Source of the DNA: Muscardinus avellanarius
Taxonomy: Eukaryota; Chordata; Mammalia; Rodentia; Gliridae
DNA: 64,000 nt
Direction: 5' to 3'
Assembly (NCBI GenBank): GCA_963383645.1
Contig: OY726574.1
Location: 60,764,894-60,828,893, forward strand
A model generated the notes under the pieces. That model searched no databases. It saw only the letters and a program-made list of their open reading frames with translations, and was not told the DNA's origin. The translations under genes were made by a program, and so were the position numbers. This document shows positions 12,746-25,236 of this stretch, one piece after another (position 1 is the stretch's first letter; the number at the start of each line of letters is the position of its first letter).

Positions 12746-13332
12746 GCCATCTGTGCTGGCACACACCTGTAACCACAGTACTTGAAAGGCTGAAACAGGA
12801 GGATCGCAGGTCCGAGGGTAGCCTTAGTCACAGCAACTTAGAATACTGTTTCAAAAAAAGGGAGGGGGGCTGGAGGTATTGCTATGCACAGTTCAAGGAG
12901 TCCCCAAAGACCTCCAGGGGACCGACACCTTATGCAAAAACAAAGAGCCTTTATTCGGGCTTAAGCTGGACTCTCAGACTTTACCTACACAGTAGATCCT
13001 TACTGAGAGCCCCTTCAGCAGTAGAGACGAGCTTTTATGGTGGTTAGGGTAGGGGTGGGGAAACTAGCTACATCTGAGCAAGGTTGGTCTGGCGCAAGGC
13101 GATTGGTCCATACTGACCACATCAGCTTAAAGGTTTTAAGCGCAGGATTTGGGAGTTTAAGAGTCAGTATTCAGCTGGGCTAACAACCAATTCTTAGCTG
13201 ACCAGGTCAATCCTTGCTGCAGCTCTTTGGCTGGTAGCTTTAGGGACAGAGAGAAGTATTTTGTTCTGCCTAAGTCTTCTTCAGGTATAGCCCAGAGATA
13301 GAATGTTCCCGGGTTCAATCTGCAGTACCACA
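12746..13332 (+). mobile_element. B1-dID-type SINE interrupted by a solo LTR
   Basis: The B1 half plus linker lies at 12,746-12,879. The ID half resumes at 13,284 with GGTATAGCCCAGAGATAGAA. The gap is filled exactly by an LTR. Confidence 0.8.
12880..13283 (-). mobile_element. Solo LTR of an endogenous retrovirus
   Basis: A 404-bp segment with TG..CA ends and the 5-bp duplication GGTAT on both sides (12,875-12,879 and 13,284-13,288). Read on the minus strand it has a TATA-like ATAAAAGC followed about 110 bases later by AATAAAGGC, as expected for U3-R order. No internal retroviral sequence remains, so it is a recombined solo LTR. The family was not identified. Confidence 0.8.
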
Positions 13333-13802
13333 GAAGATAAACAAATTCAGAGGAACACAAGAGTTATTACAAACAATAATGGCAATAATCTTGACCTTGT
13401 AGAGCACAGACCTTTATCCAAGTGTCCTTTTACGTTATCCGTCAAGTTACATATTGAATCCAAAGCATCACTAATTAAAAAAAGGCAGCATAGTAATAAA
13501 AAGGGGAAGAAGAGAGGGCTCATAATGAATCTGTACAAGCCCGGGCATCGTTAGGCCAGCGGAACAGAAAGCCATTAGCACAAAGCTTGCTTGGCAGATT
13601 TTTTTAGTAGTGTCATAGGAATCTATTTGTAAGGAGAGAGTTTATTTCCTAGTACTTTTAGCCTCACTCTACTTCAGAGCAGAACAGAAAAAAACAAAGG
13701 CAAATTGGAGCAGTATCAAAGTGTTTCCCGATGCACGTGGGAAGAGAAGCATGTTTTATGAACAGTGCGAGACCATCGGCTATTTTATTTTATTTTATTT
13801 TT

Positions 13803-14000
13803 GCAGTACTGGGGATGGAACCAGGGGCATTCTACCTCTGAGCAACACCCTCAGCCCTATTTTTATTCTTTATTTTGAAACAGGGTCTCACTGAGTTGCA
13901 AAGGGCCTCACTGAGTAGCTGAGGCTGTCCTTGAACCATGATCCACCTGTCTCAGCCTCCCGAATGCTGGGATTACAAGCGTGCACCACCACACCCGGCT
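13803..14000 (-). mobile_element. B1-dID-type SINE
   Basis: Complete antisense dimer, GCAGTACTGGGGATGGAACC to CACCACACCCGGCT. Confidence 0.87.
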
Positions 14001-14034
14001 AGCTCTTCTATTTTTTATTTTTACTTTTTTTTGT

Positions 14035-14232
14035 GCGTAGCACTGGAGTTTGAATCCAGAGGTAGAGTGCCTCTGAGCTATACCCTCAGCCTGATTTTAT
14101 TTATTTGGAAACAGGGTCTCACTAAGTTGCAGAGGGCCTCGCTAAGTTGTTGAGGCTGGCTTCGAACCTGCAATCCTCCTGTCTCTGCCTCCAAACTACT
14201 GGAATTATACATGTTTGCCACCGCGCCCAGCA
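14035..14232 (-). mobile_element. B1-dID-type SINE
   Basis: Antisense dimer, more diverged at both ends than the copy before it. Confidence 0.82.
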
Positions 14233-14350
14233 TTTTATTTTTGGTGTTGGGGTGGGTGACCCTCTCAGCTGAGACAAGTATGTCAGTTGCTCAGCACTTA
14301 CTCAGCATCTACGTGTCCTGGGATGACAACTACCTTAAGAGATGGGCGAC

Positions 14351-14550
14351 CAGCCAGGCACACGCCTGCAATCCCAGTACTTGGGAGGCTGACCAAGAGG
14401 ATCACAGTTTTAAAGCCAGCCTTAGCAATTTAGCGAGACCCGCAGCAACTTAGACCCTGACTCAAAATAAAAAATAAATATAAAAAAGGTCTGGGTTATA
14501 GCTCAGCGGTAGGATGCCCTGGGTTCAATCTCCAGTACGGAAAATATAAG
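14351..14550 (+). mobile_element. B1-dID-type SINE
   Basis: Sense dimer lacking part of the B1 start, with a GGGTTATAGCTCAGCGGTAG A box. Confidence 0.83.
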
Positions 14551-15020
14551 TAAAAAAAAAAACAACAAAAAAAGACAAGAGTGGGAATGTGTTTAGGTGA
14601 GAGAGATTACAGGATGGCAGAATCAGTGCAATACTTCCTTTGTTTTGCTTGTCTTGATGGGAAATCCACAGATCCCACTGTCTCGGGCGGTGTTGTGTTA
14701 TTTGCCTTTTTTCTCTTGCTCTAAAATCTGTGATGTTGGGCAGGCGCGTGGCAGGAGGGGGGATACACTACAGCCCACAGTGGCGCTTGTGTCCTTGTTG
14801 GAGAGCGACCCCCGAACCTCTGCTTGCTGCAGTACGGGCCGGGGTCTTCCTAGGGCTCTGAAAGGTCTCAGGCTGGGGGCCCCTGAAAGCCGGCTGTCTG
14901 CTCATCAGAATTGCCCATCATATTAATTTAAAAAATAAAATAGAAAAGAAAGAATTGGAGTGATTCTGAACTAGGAACCATTATGTTCTTACTTTTTTGC
15001 TTTGTTTTGTTTTTTTCTGT
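14551..15020. other. Intergenic, no feature recognised
   Basis: Unique-looking DNA. A 109-codon ORF on the plus strand has no recognisable domain. Confidence 0.45.
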
Positions 15021-15200
15021 TAGTACTAGGGATTGAAGCCAGGGGCATTCTATCCCGGAGCTACACACCCAGCCCGTATTTTATTTATTTTTTAAATTTT
15101 GAAACAGGGTCTCGCTAAGTTGCTGAGGCTGAACTCAAACCCGCAATCCTCCCATCTCGGCCTCCCAAGAACTAGAATCGCAGCCATGCACCAGGGCAGC
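15021..15200 (-). mobile_element. B1-dID-type SINE
   Basis: Antisense dimer with a diverged B1 start (GCACCAGGGCAGCT). Confidence 0.8.
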
Positions 15201-15256
15201 TGACTTGATGTTCTCAGATTTTAAAAGCTGACTTGATGCTCTCAGATTTTAAAAGC
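15201..15256. repeat. 28-bp tandem duplication
   Basis: Two copies of a 28-bp unit (GACTTGATG.TCTCAGATTT then TAAAAGCT) differing at one base, directly after a SINE. Confidence 0.9.
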
Positions 15257-15778
15257 TCTGCAGGCGGTAGTTCTGCAGCCCACTCTGGGATGAGAAATGC
15301 GGATGTAGGTCTTTGCCTAAATGAGACCAGCGATGAAGTGTGCGAGTAAAGCAGGGAGCCCTGAACCTGGTCAGCACACCAGAGCCCTCAGACCAGGTTC
15401 ATCTGGGCAGCTATGGAAAATGCCGCCGCGCAGCCCCTTGCGATGCTCTCTGACACAGTGGGTCCAGGGTGGAGCCTGCTCTGTGCAGTTGGAACAAGCC
15501 GCCGGGTGTTTCTGGTCATAAGGTAGGTCAGAGGAAGCCTGGTCCAGAGAATGTGTGCGTCCTGGGACGTGGAGTGCTCTGGGTCGCAGGTCCAACTCGG
15601 GCGCTGGCGAACCTCCCTGCCAGTCGCTGCCCCTGCAGCCCAGGGACTCCTGGACCGTTGTCTTTGACTCCGACAGAGAGCACATCCTCAAAGGCGTGCA
15701 CGCCATGATGGATGGGAGGCGAATGGGCAGGCACAGACCCCATCAAAGGGAACTCCACCTGCTTCAGCTGAAATTCTT

Positions 15779-15832
<54 letters not shown>

Positions 15833-16190
15833 GTCTTTTGTCTTCTTATTTAATGCCTTAGTAAACAGATATCTGACCTGATAATTATCGTGCTTATTCA
15901 AGAGAAACAAAAATCACCGTGGAGATGGGTTAAGATCTTTAGGAGCATTAAGGTCTTCTTGTAGCACCATAAGAAATATAATCTTAATTTTGGTCAACAT
16001 TCAAATATGCAAAATGAGCCAGGCTTGTACTGAGGTGAGTCAAGTTTACATCCCTCCAAATTGCCTGGATTCCATCTCTGATTGTTTTATTGGGTTAGCA
16101 GCTCAGAGGGAAAAGTCTGGTTGGCTTTTTTTGGTTGACTGATTGGTTTAAAACTTCTCTGATTTATGTTTCTAGAAGATAAAAATTCAG
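15257..16190. other. Intergenic with a microsatellite
   Basis: Unique-looking DNA, GC-richer before 15,780. ORFs on both strands have no recognised homology. Confidence 0.4.
15782..15831. repeat. (GT)n microsatellite
   Basis: About 24 uninterrupted GT units. Confidence 0.97.
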
Positions 16191-16191
16191 A

Positions 16192-16389
16192 GCTGGGCGT
16201 GGTGGCGCACGCTTGTAATCCCCGCGCTTGGGAGGCTGAGACGGGAGGATCGCACAGGTTCGAAGCCAGCCTCAGCTACTCAGTGAGGCTCTCAGCAACT
16301 TAGTGAGACACTATTTCCAAATAAATTAGAAAATAGGACTGGGAGTGTAGCCCAGAGGTAGAAAGCCTCTGGGTTCCACCCCTAGTACC
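16192..16389 (+). mobile_element. B1-dID-type SINE, young
   Basis: Sense dimer with intact CpGs (GGCGTGGTGGCGCACGC, CCCCGCGCTTGGGAGG) and TAGCCCAGAGGTAGAAAGCC. A short CA run follows. Confidence 0.9.
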
Positions 16390-16542
16390 ACACACACACA
16401 CACACACAAAGAAGATGTAAAATTCAAATAATTTGTTTTCCCTAAAAAAAGAAAAACAGAAAAACAAAAAAACACCCTCACTTACTGAATTCAATAATAT
16501 GATTTGGACACTTTGTGTTTTTTTTTGTTTTTGTTTTTGTTT

Positions 16543-16750
16543 TGGTGGTGGTACTGGGGGTGGAACCCAGAGGCTTTCTACCTCCAGGCTATGCTCCCAG
16601 ACCTTTCTTATATTTTTTTATTTGGAAACAGGGTCTCACTAAGTTGCTGAGAGCCTCACTAAGTAGCTGAGGCGGGCTTCGAACCTGCGCGATCCTCCTG
16701 TCTCAGCCTCCCAAGCGCGGGGATTACAAGCGTGCACCACCACGCCCGGC
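16543..16750 (-). mobile_element. B1-dID-type SINE with 15-bp target duplication
   Basis: Antisense dimer. GATTTGGACACTTTG occurs at 16,501-16,515 and 16,751-16,765. The T-rich tail lies between the first duplicate and the element. Confidence 0.93.
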
Positions 16751-16765
16751 GATTTGGACACTTTG

Positions 16766-18376
16766 CGCTAACATTTTTGCTCTTAAAAAATAACAGCAAG
16801 CATAGTGTGTTCCAAGGATTCAGTTGAAGAAATAAATGTTTTTCTAAAATCTCCTCGCCTCCAAAGTGCCCCCTTCACACGGCACATGCAGGTTGAGTTT
16901 GAATTTCTTCAAAAGCAGCTTCTGCAGACCATGGGGCTGCACAGTTCCTTCTCTTTTGACGGCTTTGATTTTTTTTAACGATCGCGCCCCTCTCTCCACC
17001 AATACTATTTGGTACATGTCACATATCAATGTTATCCACAGTTTAGAATAAGAAGCGAAAGACTTTGACTTGTTTTTTTACTAACCTTCCTTACAGGACG
17101 GTAAGTTTCAATTGTGTTCGACAAGCCTCCTTGAGGAATTCTTTCGTCGTAAGTACTCTGAGCCACTCAACACACACTTCTGGTATGGTTGTCCTCAGCC
17201 AAGACCATGAGCAGGCTTAGGATTTTCATTCATTCTGGAAATTACAGGAATAGTATAAACAAAAATGTATTAATGAAGGATAAAAAAGTTTTCCTTACAC
17301 GTTAATCTTTTATACTATCTTATGATCATGATTACAATTCTATCATAAATAACAAAAATGTGTTTATTTTCCCAGAAATATATATAACAAATTTCTATAG
17401 AAACCAACATAGTTGGTTTAATCTGTTTAGAAATGAATCGATGTGGAAGTGGAGGAAGTGGGGCCCAACTAGGGAGGTTTTTTTTAGAAAAACGCCAGCA
17501 GAAATTGCCCCCGGACTCGATGTGGGGGTGGAGAGAAAGCCAGAATGACTCAGGTGCTTGACACGAGCAACTGGAAAGTGACAGCTGTCATCTACTGAGA
17601 AGAGTTTGAGACAGAAGATCAAAAGTTTGTTTATCAACATGCTGCTTTTGAAATTACAAATAGGCTTTTGAACAGGTCTGCTAAGTAGGCACTTGGATAA
17701 CAAATAAAAGGTCCAGAGGAGAATTTGGGATTGGAAGTAGGAGTTGGGAAAAAATATATACCAGCAAAATATACAAGAAGAAGTAAAAAATAAGTGTATC
17801 CATTATGAAAGGTTTCAATAGAAATTGGTAATTTTCCTTTGTGTTATGGTAGCTCAAGGTGCTGTGCTCAGTGATCTGAGCCGTCCCCAGGGTGCTGTTT
17901 TTCAGCTGCTAAGTGAGATACTGTTCTATTTAGCTCTCACACCTGAATTTGTATAAAGCCTTGAAATTGTTGGTTGACAGGGGGACAGTCAGAACGCGAT
18001 CACACGGCAATGGAGAGAGAAGGGATAAGGGTTCCAAGTAGACACTTATGTCCCATCTGCTTCTGGCCACTGACTGGCCCCTCCCCACTCATGATTGGCA
18101 GCAATTTTAACCAGTCGTCGAGCACAGATCCATGCTGGTGTCATGCGAAAGTCACAGGTGTTGGGCAAGCTCCATTCATCTCTCTTCCCTCTCTTTCCTT
18201 TCTCCATTCTTAATTTATTTCAGGTTGAAACACCATGAAGCTTTCTGGCTACATGTTCACAGCAAAGGATAGAAAAACTCCATTCACATTAGATGTCCTC
18301 TTAGAATTTTGAGCAGGAAAATTTCTTTCAATTTATCATTGGAATAAATGCACTTGAGAATAATATATATATATTT
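16766..18376. other. Intergenic, no feature recognised
   Basis: Unique-looking AT-rich DNA with no gene or young repeat. Confidence 0.5.
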
Positions 18377-18574
18377 ATTACTGGGGGTGGAACCCAGGGG
18401 CTTTCTACCTCCGGGCTATGCTCTTAGACCTTTTTATATTTTATTTGGAAACAGGGTCTCACTAAATTGCTGGGAGCCTCACTCAGTAGCTGAGGCTGGT
18501 TTCGAACCTGTGCGATCCTCCTGTCTCAGCCTCCCAAGCGCGGGGATTATAAGCGTGCGCCACCACGCCCAGCT
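18377..18574 (-). mobile_element. B1-dID-type SINE
   Basis: Antisense dimer. TGAGAATAA occurs at both edges (about 18,355 and 18,574) as a likely target duplication. Confidence 0.9.
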
Positions 18575-18785
18575 GAGAATAAGAAATTTGAAAAGTACAA
18601 TATTCCAGCCAGCCCTGCGTTTCTCCTCTCTGCTCATCTGATGGTTGCTTCAACCCAGGACGCCTTGGTCCAGAGCTTGTCTAAGCTCTCACGTGTTCTC
18701 TTGTGTTTCTTATCTGACTTGCTAACAAGCAGCCTTCTTCGGAACTCTTACTAAATGTTGTACTTGTTATTTTTATCTCTATTTT

Positions 18786-18982
18786 TGTGGCACTAGAGAT
18801 TGAATCCAGGGGCGTTCTCTCACTAACCTATACTCCAGCCTATGTTGTTTTTATTTTAAATTTTGAAATGGGATCTCTTTGTTACTAAGGGGCTCATCTC
18901 AGTTGCTGAGGCTAGCTTCGAACCTGTAATTCTCCAATCTCAGCATCCTAAGCGCTGGGATTACAGTGCCACCGTGCCTGGC
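18786..18982 (-). mobile_element. Old B1-dID-type SINE
   Basis: Antisense dimer, diverged in both halves. Confidence 0.78.
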
Positions 18983-20005
18983 AAATACTGTCTTTTATTT
19001 TGGCCTTATCTTGCATTAACTCCACAGACACGGAAACCACAAAGTTGTGTGCCTGGAGGAATGACGGCACATAGGCTCTCACTGTTAGAGGGACAGAGAG
19101 ACATTCCCGTAACCTGCGATCTATTTTTACACAATTCATCCAGAGAGGGGGGGTTCCTTCCTGGGATCAGTGGCAGGATGTGAGCCAGCGTTTCTTTTTG
19201 TTGTTCTATTTTCGTTTTGTTTGTTGATTGGTCTGTGCACGGAGTTTCTGGTTGAAAATAACCCTAAAAGATCAGCAATTTTAAACCAAAGGAAAAATTC
19301 TAAGAGCATACGCGTGTGCTTACTTTTTTTTCACATCTGGGTCAAATATTCTAATTGTTGTGTGTATCTTGGTAATATTAGGTCATTTGAAGACATTCTG
19401 TTCTTCGAGGTTAAAAACAGAGAGAGCCGTAGAATTTCTCTTCTCGCTGGAAACACGTTTCTCCGCGTGCTCTGATGGTGACAGATCTCCTTTCATCTCG
19501 CAGTCCCCCCTCTCGGGGGAAGAGAATTAGAAGCAATAACTCTGACTTGGTATTTGCTGTTCGACTCACGTTTCTCAGCAGTTTAAAAACTACCTTCAAA
19601 TTTGCTAACAACTTACTTTGAAAACTATGCTCTGGGAAAACAGGAGGCAAAGGGGAGGACAAGAAAGGGTCTCAAAGTAATTCACTTGAGGATCTGTGTG
19701 AGTTGCTTGGAAGGGAGATGGTTCTCCAATTCTCCGGAAGCCGTGGCATTGCATACAGCTGCCCTCATGAGGTCTAGGGAAGTGATTCCTAAGCTCAAAT
19801 CCTGTAGCTCCGCTGCATGAGACGCTGTCACTATAAGCAAAGACGCCTTCCTCTTTATCTCAGAGAATTAAAAATTGCCATCGTTCATTAGCTATAGAAA
19901 CAGTGTAAACATAATCCAAGCTTCACGGGAGGGGGGGGAGTATTGGCTTCAAAGTCACAATTCTTATTTATATATTTATGTAATTATGTATTTATGTATT
20001 TATTC
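18983..20005. other. Intergenic, no feature recognised
   Basis: Unique-looking DNA without a supported gene. Confidence 0.5.
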
Positions 20006-20185
20006 TTGGTACTGGAGACTGAACCCAGGGGCAACTCAATCTCTGAGCTACACTCGCAGCTTTTTTATTTTTTAAATTTTAAAACAGAGTCATGCGGTGT
20101 TGCCGAGACTATCCTCAAACCCGCCGTCCTCCTGCCTCAAGCTCCCAGGTCCTGGCATTATACATGTGCACCACCAGGTCCAGCT
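20006..20185 (-). mobile_element. B1-dID-type SINE
   Basis: Antisense dimer from GGTACTGGAGACTGAACCC to CACCAGGTCCAGCT, with internal deletions. Confidence 0.8.
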
Positions 20186-20644
20186 CGCTTCAAATCCTTA
20201 AAGTTCAGATTTGCATATGCTGTAATACTAATTTTAATGTAGGGAAATGCGAATTCATTTCATTATCAGAAGTAATAAAAACAGGACACTGTACCCAGTT
20301 CAAACAAAAGATGGTCAAACATGTATGTGTTTCTTTTTAAAACAGGACCTAGAGCCAAACCAAAACGAGCCTTACAACCTGAAGACCGCCCTTCTCTGTT
20401 CCCCATCTGAGTCAAAGCGCTTCCACCCCGCAGGAAAGCAGAGGTTCCTTCAGGCCACCGCACACCCAAAGCTCTTTCGCAATCAGCAGGCCCGAGGTTC
20501 CCTCTCCCCGGCCCTCTCGCCTTCTCCTCTCCAGACCTTCTGCCGGGGCCTCCACCTGCCCAGTCCCGCTCCCCCTGCTTCTTCCTCGTGGCTCCTTTTC
20601 ACCCATATTCTACACAGGTGCTGAAGTTTAAAAGTGCTCCTTTT
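20186..20644. other. Intergenic, C-rich segment
   Basis: A pyrimidine-biased stretch around 20,380-20,620 yields ORFs on both strands, but none has a recognisable domain. Confidence 0.4.
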
Positions 20645-20839
20645 AGCGGGCTTGGGAGTACACACCTATAATCCCATCACTTGGAAGGTTGAGACGGGAG
20701 GATCACAGATTCAAGTCCAGCCTCAGCCACCTAGCAAGGCCCTTAGCACCTTCAGGAGATTCTGTTTCAAATGAAAGATAAAATAGGGCTGTGGTGCAGC
20801 TCAGAGATAGAATGTCCCTGCATTCAACTCCCAGTACCA
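20645..20839 (+). mobile_element. B1-dID-type SINE
   Basis: Sense dimer with a diverged start (AGCGGGCTTGGGAGTACAC). Confidence 0.83.
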
Positions 20840-21358
20840 CTTCCAACATGCTAATCTTAAAAATGCAAATTGGATCGTGTTACTGCCCTTTCCGGTTGAT
20901 ATCTATCCACGTGTGTTTACAATACAATCCCAAATCCTTACTTATTATGGTCTCCAAATCCGTATGGTCTCTGGCCCTGATGATGTCTTCAGTCAGTGCC
21001 CACCACCGTGTCCACAAAGATTGCCTGCCATGCTCCACTCCTTGAATTTCTGAAGCTGCTGAACACTGTCATGCCTGAGGACATCAGAGCCACCTCTCCC
21101 TGGACGCTCTCCCCGGCCAGCGCCCACCCGTTCTCAGGTCTCAGCTGCAAGGCGCGTTCTAGGCATGCCCACTGCTTTGCCTTCACAGTCCTTAGCATGA
21201 CTGGCATTACATGCCACGTGTGTCTATACATGTGCGATGTAACTGGATGTCATTTAACTCCTAATAAATATTTGCTCACACATGTGCATGACTTGTGTTT
21301 TGTCTGTCCAACTTCACTTCAGCTGACTGTTGTGTTACTCAGTATAAAATATTCTTCT

Positions 21359-21570
21359 TAGCCAGGCGTGGTGGCGCATGTTTGTAATCCCAGCATTTGG
21401 GAGGCTGAGACAGGAGGATCGCAGTTCGGGGACAGCCTCAGCTACTTAGCGAGGCCCTCTGCAACTCAGTGAGACCCTGTTTCAAAAATAAAAAAAGACT
21501 ACAAGTGTAGGGATAGGGGTGTAGCTCAAAGGTAGAATGCCCCTGAGTTTCATTCTCACTACCACAATAT
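21359..21570 (+). mobile_element. B1-dID-type SINE
   Basis: Sense dimer of the CAGTTCGGGGACAGCC variant. The linker is lengthened by a short insertion (ACTACAAGTGTAGGGA). Confidence 0.87.
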
Positions 21571-21639
21571 AAAAGAAAATAAAATATTCCTCTTGGTCCA
21601 CATTCCATGCTTAACATGGGCCACCGAGTGCATCCATAT

Positions 21640-21831
21640 CAGCAGACATGGCGATGTACATCTGTAATCCCAGTGCTTGGGAGGCTGAGACGGGAAGATT
21701 GTAGGCTCAAGGCCAGCCTCAGCAGTTTAGCAAGACCTTCAGCCACTAAGCGAGTTTCAAACTAGAAAGTAAAAAGGGTTGTGGATGTAGCTTGGAGGAA
21801 GAATGCCTCTGAATCTAACCTCTAGTGCCAC
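21640..21831 (+). mobile_element. B1-dID-type SINE
   Basis: Sense dimer, moderately diverged. Confidence 0.82.
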
Positions 21832-21854
21832 CCAAAAAAAATAAACAACGAAAA

Positions 21855-21909
21855 AGACTGTGGGTGTAACGTGGAGGGAGAATGCCTCTGGGTTCAATCC
21901 CTAGCACCA
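21855..21909 (+). mobile_element. Extra ID-like half
   Basis: A second ID-like unit (GTGTAACGTGGAGGGAGAAT, GGTTCAATCC) in tandem after the SINE at 21,640. It may make a trimer, as in MEN-type SINEs, or be an independent truncated copy. Confidence 0.6.
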
Positions 21910-22316
21910 GGAAGAAAAGCATGCGTTTATATATAAGCGGTAGAAACGATTAATTGTAAACTGCACCTTAGTTGACATTTTTTTCATCCATCAAATGCCA
22001 TGTTGAAGAATATCTCTTAGTGCAAAACAGAGTTATGTTACATTAAAAAAAAACTATCCTAGAGAACCAAAGAACATGCAAAGTGCTCATCACTTATTTA
22101 AGTTAGCTTTAACATTAACAGTACATGCATAATTCAACTTGCAGTCATGAGTTAAATAAATAAGTGATTAGCCTGGGGACGGGCTGGCCGTGGCGGGCTC
22201 CTCTCAGGCCCTGTTGGTCTGGGGGGGACTTCATCTAGTGGCTGCCGTTTAGTTACACATGTTTCTTAGAGGAGGGTGTGTGGAGAAGCTGAGAAGAATG
22301 ATTAAGGATAATCACA

Positions 22317-22478
22317 CACTCATAATAACATGTATTGGGTGCCTACCATGAGTCAGACCTGCTTAAACTGCCAGATCTCTATTACATAACATCATTATTC
22401 CTCCGTTTTCAAGTTGGGGAACAGAGACTTGGAGAGTGGATATTACTTCTCCATCTGGTAACTGAAGGAGCAGGGCGC
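22317..22478 (+). repeat. MIR element (ancient SINE)
   Basis: TATTGGGTGCCTACCATGAG, ATTATTCCTCCGTTTTCAAG and AACAGAGACTTGGAGAG follow MIR order closely. Confidence 0.7.
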
Positions 22479-22730
22479 TGAGCCGCGGTGGGTGACGACA
22501 CCATCACGGTCCTTAGCCTGGGACCATGTGAGTTCTCACCGGTTCCCCACATCACACATGTAGGGCAAGGGGCTGCGATCACAGGAGTGCCTCCTCCTTT
22601 ATCTCCTAAAAATATGTGAGGGACATCTTTCCTCAGAACTTGATAAGAAAAGGCCAAGGTACAGTAAGGTCTATAGTCAGCAATGACTGAATTCATCTCT
22701 TTAACCCTACCTCTTAAGAACGACAGTGTG

Positions 22731-22950
22731 AGCCAGGCACAGTGGCACACACCTGTAATCCCAGTACTTGGGAGGCTGAGACCAGAGGATGGCAGATTTG
22801 AGGCCAGCCTTAGCAACTTAGGCCCTCAGCAACTTAACAAGACCCTGTTTCAAAAGAAATTTAAAATTAAAAAAATATTAATTAAAAATAAAAATGGGGC
22901 TGGGGTATAAGTCAGAGTTAGAACACTCCTAGGTTCCATCCCTAGTGACT
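22731..22950 (+). mobile_element. B1-dID-type SINE
   Basis: Sense dimer with a long A-rich linker and GGGGCTGGGGTATAAGTCAG. Confidence 0.85.
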
Positions 22951-23146
22951 TCCTCCAATTAAAAAAAAAAAAAATCACTGTGAACATTCTGGTATGGCCC
23001 AGTAGTGTTTTGGCATTCTGACCAATCCCTGGTGTGAGTGCTGGAGAACCCACATCCAGAAAGTTCCAGGAGAAGATAGAAGCCGCTCCACAGTGAGCTA
23101 ATGTATAACACAGTTTACATTTTCCTTTTTTTTTTCTCTTTTTTTG

Positions 23147-23326
23147 GGAGGGTTACTAGGGATTGAACCCAGGGACATTCTACCTCCAAGCTCTACCATC
23201 AGCCCCATTTTGTTTTTATTTTGAAACAGAGCCTTCTTAAATTGCTGAAGCTTGCCTTGAGCCTGGGATCCTCCTACCTTAGCCTCCCAAGTATTGGAGT
23301 TACAGGCGTGTGCCACCGAGGCCAGC
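23147..23326 (-). mobile_element. B1-dID-type SINE
   Basis: Antisense dimer, TACTAGGGATTGAACCCAGG to GTGCCACCGAGGCCAGC. Confidence 0.83.
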
Positions 23327-23867
23327 AAGCCCGCATCTCTGTATTAATCTTTATAACAACCCTGTTAATTGGTTCTCAACGCCATCAACAGGGAAGCTGG
23401 ACAAGACCGTGTCCACAGGCATCAGTTGGCCAAAGGGCTCCCGCAGGCAGCTCCAGTCCCATCTCTCACTGGGGCTCGGGGAGGCTGCCATCGAGGCTCC
23501 TGGAGGAGAATCACAAGGCAGTGAGGGGTCAGGGCCGGAGGGACTGAGGAGGCCGGGGAGTGGGGAAGCCAGAGCAGTCTGGCTGTCTCAAGGTGGGTCA
23601 GATCCCTCAGACTTGTTCAGCAGGTCCTGGTCCAGTCCAGCCCCTCCTCCTGCCGGGCCAGGGGGAGCTGTCGGGTCATCTGGTGAGCCAGCTGGTCCTT
23701 AGGAGGCCTTCTCCTTGACATTTGACTTGCTCTTTCTCTCTCTCTTGCAGGGTTCCTGATAACTAGGCCATGGTTTGGGGATGGCCCGTAGAAAAGCTCA
23801 TCATCGGGCAACACCCTGAATCATGGCTCTAAGCTTATCAGTGCAAAACATCCACCGAGGGCTTAAC
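23327..23867. other. Intergenic, GC-rich
   Basis: Unique-looking DNA; a 130-codon ORF shows no recognisable domain. Confidence 0.4.
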
Positions 23868-24230
23868 AATTTTTTTTTTTTTTAGTTTAAAAACGCTTTT
23901 TATTGGTGCATTATGATTATACATTACGGGGAGGTTCAAAGTGATACGAACAGACACGCACACGCCACGTGGGGTTTCCCTTCTCATTCCTCCTCCTCTC
24001 CCCTATCTCTCCCTGCACAGGTCGGTGAGATCGGGAGTGAATGCCTTTAGAGTGTAGAGATGGACACGATGCTATTTAACTGTCCTTCCTCAATTCCTCT
24101 CTCCCCTCCCGGCCTCCCTCCTCCCTCCTCCCGCCCACCCCACTCACTGATTTTCTGGTCTCTCTCCTTGTTGGTTTGAAGTTTCTTTTATTTTTCTCCC
24201 TTACCTCTATTTCCTCTCTTACCTCTCTAG
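23868..24230 (-). mobile_element. Antisense retroposon 3' end with AATGCACCAATAAA tail
   Basis: A T run, then the inverted tail (23,899-23,912) and, further in, pyrimidine-rich blocks that are the inverted polypurine tract. Same 3' module as at 4.0, 44.8 and 55.2 kb. The far end is not defined. Confidence 0.5.
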
Positions 24231-25165
24231 ATGAGGGAGAGCATACAAGAAGTAAATCAAAATTATATGGAAAACGAGTTAATAAGTTTAACGGACTTAC
24301 TGGGTGGCCACCGTAGGCAGAAAGGTGTGGTTGAAAGAGGTGGGTCACTGGCGAAAGTGACCTTGGGGACCAGATGTCTCCCTGGCCGCTTCCCTGTGAG
24401 CCGTCTCTCTGCTCCCTGGCCGCCAGGAGCCCGTGGCTTGCTTTTCACACACCCTGCTTCCATGGCACTTCTGCGTTGGAGCTGGTCGCCCCTGGACTGA
24501 CCTCTAAAGCTTTCCCCCTCTAAGTTGTGCTTGTCAGGTGTCTGGGGCAGTGATGAAAAGCTACTGCACTGACGTTACGATGAGGCTGGTCCCTCCCTGT
24601 GACAAAGCCAGTGCGTTCCTCCAGGAGAGTATCCATCCCATGGTCCTGATGGTCTGACGTCAAATCCTCCAGGTATGAACTTCGCACTTTAGCCTCTGTG
24701 CCATTTTGAATTCCTGGTGCTTAACACTCAATTTCTACCCACTGGAGTCAGGCCGAGCATCCTTCATCCCCCCTCCACACAGTGGGTGCCGTCACTGGAC
24801 TCTGAGTGTGGGCTCTGGGCTGGTGTTCAGTGGGAAAGAAGTCCCCCTTTGGGGTGCGTGCTAGCAGGGAGATCTCCACTGTTATCCATGTGGCCTGACA
24901 TTTCTTGGTCTCTCTCTTCCTCACAAATCCCCTGGCTAAGGCTAACCTAGGATCTGTCCCCCAAAGCCCAATGCTGGACCACAGTCTACACTGGACAACG
25001 AGGGCCAATCACATCAAGCTGTCACATCTCAGGCCCTAGACACTGTCAACATCTGCACACCTAAACACCCCAAGCCTTCCTCAAATAAAATCCACAATTT
25101 CAGATTCAAACAAGGCGCTCGATACTGAAGGAACATTCACTGATTTTTTTTTTCAACAAGTCACT
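24231..25165. other. Intergenic, no feature recognised
   Basis: Unique-looking DNA without a supported gene. Confidence 0.45.
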
Positions 25166-25236
25166 ACAAATGATTTGGGTTTATTTTTTATTTCTTTTAA
25201 ACTTATTTTTTATTTTTTATTATTATTATTATTTTT

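Noticed and set aside
15555..15881. Possible exon near 15,640-15,760
   Set aside because: The ORF runs into a GT microsatellite and I see no splice sites or family similarity that would support an exon.
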